A stretch of 64,000 bases of DNA. It comes from Halorubrum amylolyticum. Lineage in GTDB: Archaea; Halobacteriota; Halobacteria; Halobacteriales; Haloferacaceae. Position numbers and translations under genes: made by a program. The stretch's first letter is position 1. Each line of letters starts with the position of its first letter. The DNA lies in the NCBI RefSeq assembly GCF_004114995.1, contig NZ_SDJP01000008.1, positions 31,442-95,441 on the forward strand, read 5' to 3'. This document shows, in pieces, positions 59,467-64,000 of the stretch. The notes under the pieces are model-generated. The model searched no databases and was not told the origin of the DNA. It saw nothing but the letters and a program-made list of their open reading frames with translations.

Positions 59467-59964
59467 ATGCCGACGTACCGACGAACGACCCGCGTGCCGG
59501 CCCCCATCGACGAGGTGTGGGCGTTCCACTCCACGACCGACGGGCTCCGGGAGCTCACGCCCCGGTGGATGCACCTTCGGATCGGCGGCGTCGAAGGACC
59601 GAACGGGAAACCGGACCCGGACGTGCTCGTCGAAGGGTCCGAGATACGGATGTCGATACGGCCGTTCGGCGTCGGCCCGCGGCAGCGATGGACCTCCCGG
59701 ATCACCCACCGGGAACCGGCCGCCGAGGCCGCACCCGGCGATCACGCCCGCTTCGTCGACGAGATGGTCGGCGGACCGTTCCGGACGTGGGAGCACACGC
59801 ACGCGTTCTACGCCGACGGCGAGGAGACGCTTCTGGTCGACACCGTCGCGTATCGGCTCCCGTTCGGTCCGCTCGGAGACGCCGCCGGCCCGTTCGCGAA
59901 AGTCGGGTTCGAAGGAATGTTCCGGGACCGTCACCGGCGGACGGTGACCCGGTTCGATCCGTAG
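59467..59964 (+). CDS. SRPBCC-fold ligand-binding protein
   Basis: 165 residues. START-like: PTYRRTTRVPAPIDEVWAFHS opens the strand-helix pattern, and the C-terminal FEGMFRDRHRRTVTRF helix closes the cavity. The ligand is unknown. Some relatives are polyketide cyclase-like or coenzyme-binding. It is divergent from the glycosylase. Confidence 0.82.
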   Translation: MPTYRRTTRVPAPIDEVWAFHSTTDGLRELTPRWMHLRIGGVEGPNGKPDPDVLVEGSEIRMSIRPFGVGPRQRWTSRITHREPAAEAAPGDHARFVDEMVGGPFRTWEHTHAFYADGEETLLVDTVAYRLPFGPLGDAAGPFAKVGFEGMFRDRHRRTVTRFDP

Positions 59965-60002
59965 CTTCGGCGCGCGGGGCGACGTTGACGGAGTCGGCGG
60001 GT

Positions 60003-61616
60003 TCAGGCCGGTGTCGCCGTCGTTTCGGCCTCGAAGGAGACCTCGAACACTGCACCGTCGTCGTTGTGGACGTCGACTTCCCAGCCGTGGGCGTCGACGA
60101 TCCGGTCGACGATCGCGAGTCCGATACCCGAACTGTCAGCGGTCGTAAACCCGGGATCGAAGAGGGAACCGCACACGTCCGGCGGGACTCCCGGTCCGTC
60201 GTCGGCGATGTACATCCCGTCGCCGGCCTCGTCCGTCCGGGACCCGATCTCGATGGCGACGCTCGGACCGGCGTGGTCGACGGCGTTCCGAAAGAGGTTC
60301 TCGAACACCTGCCGAAGCCGGAGCGGGTCCGCACGTATCCGACCGACGTCGTCGGCGATCGTCAGCGTCGCGTCGGGCGCGCGAACCGTCTGCCAAGCCT
60401 CCTCGGCGACGCCGGCCACCGATATCGGTTCGGTCTCCCCGATCGCGTCCCCGCGTTTCGCCAACATGAGGAGGTTGTCGATGAGCGACTCCATCCGCGT
60501 CACCGCCCGATCCATCGGCTCGTACGTCGACTGCGAGACCTCGTTCTCGACCAGATCCAGGTACCCGGAGAGCACGTTGAGCGGATTTCTGAGGTCGTGT
60601 GAGACGACCGAGCCGAACTGTTCGAGCTGTTCCGTCCGTCGGCGGAGCTCCAACCGTCGATCGTTTCGCGCGATGGTGTACGCGATCAGATCGCCGAACG
60701 TTCGGTAGAGGGCCACCTCCTCGTCGGTCCACGTGCGCCACGCGTCGGTTTCGAAGGCCAACACGCCGATCAAGTTCCAGTCGGCGACGAGCGGAACGTG
60801 GACGGTCGCCGGCCGATCGGCGCCCTCCTCGGTCGGCGCGTCGCTCTCGTCCGCAGAGGGGTCCGCGGACTCGGGCGGTTCCGACGAGTGAACCACGTTT
60901 TCGAACGTCGAGAGCCGCGCTTCTCCCGGGAATTCGTCGATCTGGCGCGGTGCGGTGTCACACGTCTCGGGACACCAAGCGTACGTCGGCTCGAACGTCT
61001 CCCCGTCTCGGAGATAACAGACGATCCGATCGAGCTCGGCGTGTTCGCCGACGTTCTCCATGGTCCAACTGATCTTCGTGTCGACCTCGTCGGACCGCGT
61101 GCTCATCAGCGTCGACCCCGAGTCCAGCAGAACCTCACGCAGCCGGTCGGCGTCGTCCGATCCGAACCGGACCCGTCCCGGGTCCACCGCGTCGATCAGT
61201 CGCTCGACGAGGGGGTCGACGTCGGAGTTGGCCCCGGTCGCCTCCGGCGGCGGAGCGGAAACGACGCCGTCGGCGTCGGTTCGAAGCGCGACGCGAAACT
61301 CCTCGGCGGTCGACGCTTCGAGAACGACGACGACGGGGACGCTGTCCGGCGTCGCCGCGAGTCGGTCGGCGACCGACGCATCCGTTGCCGCCTCGGTGGT
61401 CGTGACGATACCGCAGGCGTCAGCCAGCGGCTGCAGATCGGCGTCCTCGCTCGCCTCAAGCAGCGCGTCCGGAGCGGTCGCTCGACACTCTGGAGCCCGC
61501 GGGCCGGCCCACGCCGTCTCGACCGCTCGTGACACGCGCGCCCGCACGTCCGGGCCGTCTCCGACGTACGCCACGACGGAACGCCGATGCATACGCCGAA
61601 ATCGCATCGATCGCAT
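60003..61616 (-). CDS. Sensor histidine kinase with degenerate receiver and GAF domains
   Basis: 537 residues. The N-terminal region (about 10-130) looks like a receiver fold but lacks the phospho-accepting Asp. A GAF domain (about 175-325; VPLVADWNLIGVLAFETDAW) precedes HisKA with SHDLRNPL (near 337). The ATPase has ENLFRNAVDHA, ADDGPGVP and SSGIGLAIV. No membrane helix, so it is cytosolic. No response regulator is adjacent. Confidence 0.92.
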   Translation of the reverse strand: MRSMRFRRMHRRSVVAYVGDGPDVRARVSRAVETAWAGPRAPECRATAPDALLEASEDADLQPLADACGIVTTTEAATDASVADRLAATPDSVPVVVVLEASTAEEFRVALRTDADGVVSAPPPEATGANSDVDPLVERLIDAVDPGRVRFGSDDADRLREVLLDSGSTLMSTRSDEVDTKISWTMENVGEHAELDRIVCYLRDGETFEPTYAWCPETCDTAPRQIDEFPGEARLSTFENVVHSSEPPESADPSADESDAPTEEGADRPATVHVPLVADWNLIGVLAFETDAWRTWTDEEVALYRTFGDLIAYTIARNDRRLELRRRTEQLEQFGSVVSHDLRNPLNVLSGYLDLVENEVSQSTYEPMDRAVTRMESLIDNLLMLAKRGDAIGETEPISVAGVAEEAWQTVRAPDATLTIADDVGRIRADPLRLRQVFENLFRNAVDHAGPSVAIEIGSRTDEAGDGMYIADDGPGVPPDVCGSLFDPGFTTADSSGIGLAIVDRIVDAHGWEVDVHNDDGAVFEVSFEAETTATPA

Positions 61617-61664
61617 TTGAAGGTTAATCCGAAAATATCGGGTTCGAGAACGTCGTCCCGGGGG

Positions 61665-62564
61665 TCACGTTCCGGCCTCCGTCGCGGTGAGGACGATCCC
61701 GCCGAGAACGACGGCCCCGCCGACGAGCGTGTACGGCGTGGGAACCTCCGCGAGGACGACGAACGCGAGGAGCGTCGCTCCGACCGGCTCGCCGAGCAGC
61801 GACACGGAGACGACGCTCGATTCGAGGTGCGCGAGCGCCCAGTTGATCACGGTGTGGCCCAACAGCCCCGGCCCGACCGCGAGACCGACGAATATTCCCC
61901 ACTCGACGGGCGGATACCCCGTCAGGGCGTGTCCCTCCGCGAGGACGATGGCGAGGAGCGAGACGGTACAGACGCCGTACACGATCACCACGTAGGGGAC
62001 GAGCGCGACCCGCTGACGGAGCGACCGCCCGGCGAGTACGTACCCGGCCGCCGTCACGGCGCCGACCAGCGCCAACCCGTTGCCGTAGATCGGTCTCCGT
62101 CCGACGAACACCCCGCCGAGGAGATCGCCGAACGACATCGCCGCCATGCCGGCGACCGCGACGGCGATTCCGACGGCCATCCGACGCGTCACGCGTTCGC
62201 GCAACAGGAGCCACGCCCCCAAGGCGACGAACACCGGCTGCGCCTGAACGAGCGTGACGCTCGCGGCGACGCTCGTCCAAGCGAGGCTCTCGAACCACGC
62301 CGCGAAATGGAGCGCCAACGCGATCCCGGACAGCGCCGCGAAGCCGAGATCGCGGCGAGTGACGCGGGCTATCTGCGCTCGATAGCGCCACCCCGCGACG
62401 GGGAGGAGCGGTACCGTGGTGAACAGCACCCGGTAGAAGGCGGCGACCGAACTCGGGGCGTCGCTGAGCCGAACGAGGACTGCGCCGGCGCTCACGCCGC
62501 CCACCGCAACCGCGAGACCGAGCATCGGCGGAAACCTCGGGTTCTCAGCCATCGGTTCGGGCAT
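61665..62564 (-). CDS. EamA-type drug/metabolite (DMT) transporter, second gene
   Basis: 299 residues, about ten membrane helices with two EamA repeats (AVLVRLSDAPSSVAAFYRVL; VEWGIFVGLAVGPGLLGHTV). The substrate is unknown. It lies 49 bp upstream of the kinase gene in the same direction and could be transcribed with it. Confidence 0.88.
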   Translation of the reverse strand: MPEPMAENPRFPPMLGLAVAVGGVSAGAVLVRLSDAPSSVAAFYRVLFTTVPLLPVAGWRYRAQIARVTRRDLGFAALSGIALALHFAAWFESLAWTSVAASVTLVQAQPVFVALGAWLLLRERVTRRMAVGIAVAVAGMAAMSFGDLLGGVFVGRRPIYGNGLALVGAVTAAGYVLAGRSLRQRVALVPYVVIVYGVCTVSLLAIVLAEGHALTGYPPVEWGIFVGLAVGPGLLGHTVINWALAHLESSVVSVSLLGEPVGATLLAFVVLAEVPTPYTLVGGAVVLGGIVLTATEAGT

Positions 62565-62647
62565 CGGTTCCGGACGCTCTCGGTTAGCGGTTTCGGGACG
62601 GCCCCGCGTCCCGACGAGGCTTTGAAACTCCGGTCCGAACTGCGACC

Positions 62648-62929
62648 ATGTGCGCAGACACGTTCGGCGTCGGCGTCCGACTCACCGAAGAGGAGTTCGA
62701 GTTCGTCGTCGGCGTGCCATCAGACATCGACGCCGGGTGGACGGACCCCGAGGAGTTCCAGTCGCTCGTCGCCGAAGCCGTCTGGGAGCGACTCGACCGA
62801 CGAGCCGTCCTCGCTTCGATCGCCGAGCGCTTCGAGACCGGAAAGACCGCCACGCTCGGAACGGTGACCCTCGATCCCGACGGCACCGTGATCACCCACG
62901 AGCTCGACGTCCCCGATCGCGACGAGTGA
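62648..62929 (+). CDS. Haloarchaeal hypothetical protein
   Basis: 93 residues beginning MCADTFGVGVRLTEEEFEFV, acidic, alpha/beta, no membrane segment. A weak CTTTGAAA box lies about 27 nt upstream. It is convergent with the next gene. I believe it belongs to a small haloarchaea-specific family; the function is unknown. Confidence 0.65.
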   Translation: MCADTFGVGVRLTEEEFEFVVGVPSDIDAGWTDPEEFQSLVAEAVWERLDRRAVLASIAERFETGKTATLGTVTLDPDGTVITHELDVPDRDE

Positions 62930-62944
62930 CCGGCGGGACCGGCG

Positions 62945-63817
62945 TCACTCGACCGCCGAGTCGCCGCTCCCAGACCCGTCGACGCCCGTCGCGAGGGCTG
63001 CACCGACCAACCACATACACGTCGGACTGTACGCGGTGAGGTCGTACCGGGTCGATCCGACCGTCTCGCCCCACGTATCCAGCACGCCGAGCGTGACCAG
63101 TCCCGACAGCGCCGCGCCGAGCGTCCGCGGCGTCGTCTCCGGGTCCACGATCGCCTCGTGGATCTGCTTCGACTGCGGATAGTTGCGCTCGCAGCGCTCG
63201 ATCCCGCCGCGCGCCTCGACCCAATGCCGGCGCACGTACCCGAACGTCGTCGGGTCCTCCTGACGAAGCCCGTCGACCGCCCCGAGGATCGGATGCTCGA
63301 CGATACCGACCTCCGTGGCCGGATCGAACAGCGACGCGAGCGACGCCCCCGTGTCGTCGGTGAAGGAACACCCTATCACGACGTCCCCCGTCAGACCCCG
63401 AAGCCCCTCGACCAGCGCGGCGGCGTCGCCGCGCCCGCGCTCCGTCAACAGCGGTTCGATGTCGTCGACGAGCACGCGGAGGTCCGAGTCCTCACGCTCG
63501 TCGAAATACCTCGAAACGGCGTCGAGTATCCGGTCGATCCCGGTGGACGGTCCCAACGCGGTGTACGCGAGTCGTCGGCCCGGTACCACCTGTGCGACCG
63601 CGGCCGCACCGCGGGTGAGATCGCTCACGGAAACGACCACCTCTCGGGTCGGTAGCTCGCCGGTCGTTCGCTGCCACCCGCACCGCCACTCCTCGATCCC
63701 CGTCCCGAACAGGACGGACACCACCCGCTCCGGAGCCGCCCCGTCGCGAACCGACGGTCGACGGTCGGCCGATACCCGAACCGCCAGATCGCGATCGGTG
63801 TGTACCGGAACGGACAT
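62945..63817 (-). CDS. DUF7504-like haloarchaeal protein (RecA-fold without Walker A)
   Basis: About 290 residues. VVSVSDLTRGAAAVAQVVPG, LDAVSRYFDEREDSDLRVLVDDIEP and LTGDVVIGCSFT give a RecA/KaiC-like fold with no Walker A. The C-terminal part may be a winged helix (HEAIVDPETTPRTLGAALSG). The start MSVPVHTDRD at 63817 is suggested because the alternative ATG at 63847 falls within a TTTATG that could be the TATA box. Regulatory role inferred. Confidence 0.65.
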   Translation of the reverse strand: MSVPVHTDRDLAVRVSADRRPSVRDGAAPERVVSVLFGTGIEEWRCGWQRTTGELPTREVVVSVSDLTRGAAAVAQVVPGRRLAYTALGPSTGIDRILDAVSRYFDEREDSDLRVLVDDIEPLLTERGRGDAAALVEGLRGLTGDVVIGCSFTDDTGASLASLFDPATEVGIVEHPILGAVDGLRQEDPTTFGYVRRHWVEARGGIERCERNYPQSKQIHEAIVDPETTPRTLGAALSGLVTLGVLDTWGETVGSTRYDLTAYSPTCMWLVGAALATGVDGSGSGDSAVE

Positions 63818-63948
63818 CGATATATTCGGTTCGATAACAGCCTGCATAAACGTATGGGCGAACGACTCAACATTGAGATTTTCAGGAACTGACCGACAGC
63901 TATCAGCGGTCGGGTGTGGTGGTGTGGCCGCTCGCTACACATGAAAAT

Positions 63949-63995
63949 AGCCCACGGACGCGGTGTCCGTGGGCTGTAAGTGGGAGTATGCTCCC
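63949..63995 (+). other. Two consecutive hairpins at the window end, possible IS200/IS605-type end
   Basis: A perfect 11-bp stem (AGCCCACGGAC, loop GCGGT, GTCCGTGGGCT) is followed after 6 nt by GGGAG-tatg-CTCCC. Paired subterminal hairpins are typical of IS200/IS605 ends, but a strong terminator or small RNA would look the same. The continuation lies outside the window. Confidence 0.35.
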
Positions 63996-64000
63996 GATGA

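Overview
This is a piece of a haloarchaeal chromosome. The signs are GC-rich DNA, strongly acidic proteins, TATA boxes about 27 nt upstream of many start codons (leaderless transcription), two TFB general transcription factors, GatE, halocyanin, a Tat signal, and a surface protein with a PGF-type C-terminal anchor. Gene content suggests a Halorubrum-like member of the Haloferacales, but the genus cannot be fixed from sequence alone. The gene density is that of ordinary core chromosome. No rRNA, CRISPR array or complete transposase is visible.

Layout. 1-6.9 kb: the C-terminal part of an aldehyde:ferredoxin oxidoreductase-like protein, a YchF-type GTPase, a UspA protein, biotin-protein ligase, a small membrane protein, and a DMT exporter divergent from an Lrp regulator. 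6.9-9.9 kb: gatE, flanked on both sides by copies of a structured repeat, then tRNA-Leu(GAG). 10-19 kb: a DUF420 membrane protein, halocyanin, purF, a PemK-type toxin with a winged-helix partner, rqcH, a PIN/AbrB pair and elp3. 19-28 kb: thiC, a Bax1-type nuclease, an RsmB/NOP RNA methylase with its partner, a second PIN/AbrB pair, a PAC2 protein, menF and a sulfite-oxidase-fold enzyme. 28-34 kb: small regulators, a UPF0058 protein, a rhomboid protease, a short AT-rich patch with tiny ORFs, a METTL5-like methylase and tfb. 34-40 kb: UspA, menE, an acyl-CoA dehydrogenase and a MutS-family ATPase. 40-50 kb: an alpha-glucan cluster (a double glucoamylase divergent from alpha-amylase and malQ) and a Na+/Ca2+-type antiporter. 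50-64 kb: an amidase, a frameshifted small gene, an HTH/membrane pair, a five-repeat surface protein, a second tfb, small zinc-type proteins, an OGG-like glycosylase, a histidine kinase and another DMT exporter. The window ends in two strong hairpins.

How genes work together. MenF and MenE belong to menaquinone synthesis but sit about 8 kb apart without menD or menB. The glucan genes form a self-contained set: endo-acting amylase, disproportionating enzyme and exo-acting glucoamylase. GatE supplies Gln-tRNA. RqcH, Elp3, the NOP methylase and the METTL5-like enzyme are all translation-linked.

The most unusual signal is a family of four intergenic elements of about 270-315 bp (near 6.95, 9.3, 22.5 and 53.4 kb). 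Each starts with a TATA-like box at near-constant spacing and folds into the same three-arm structure, with compensating base changes between copies. In two copies the long third arm is inverted relative to the rest of the element. I do not recognise this family; it looks like a multicopy structured RNA or a mobile hairpin element whose arm can flip.
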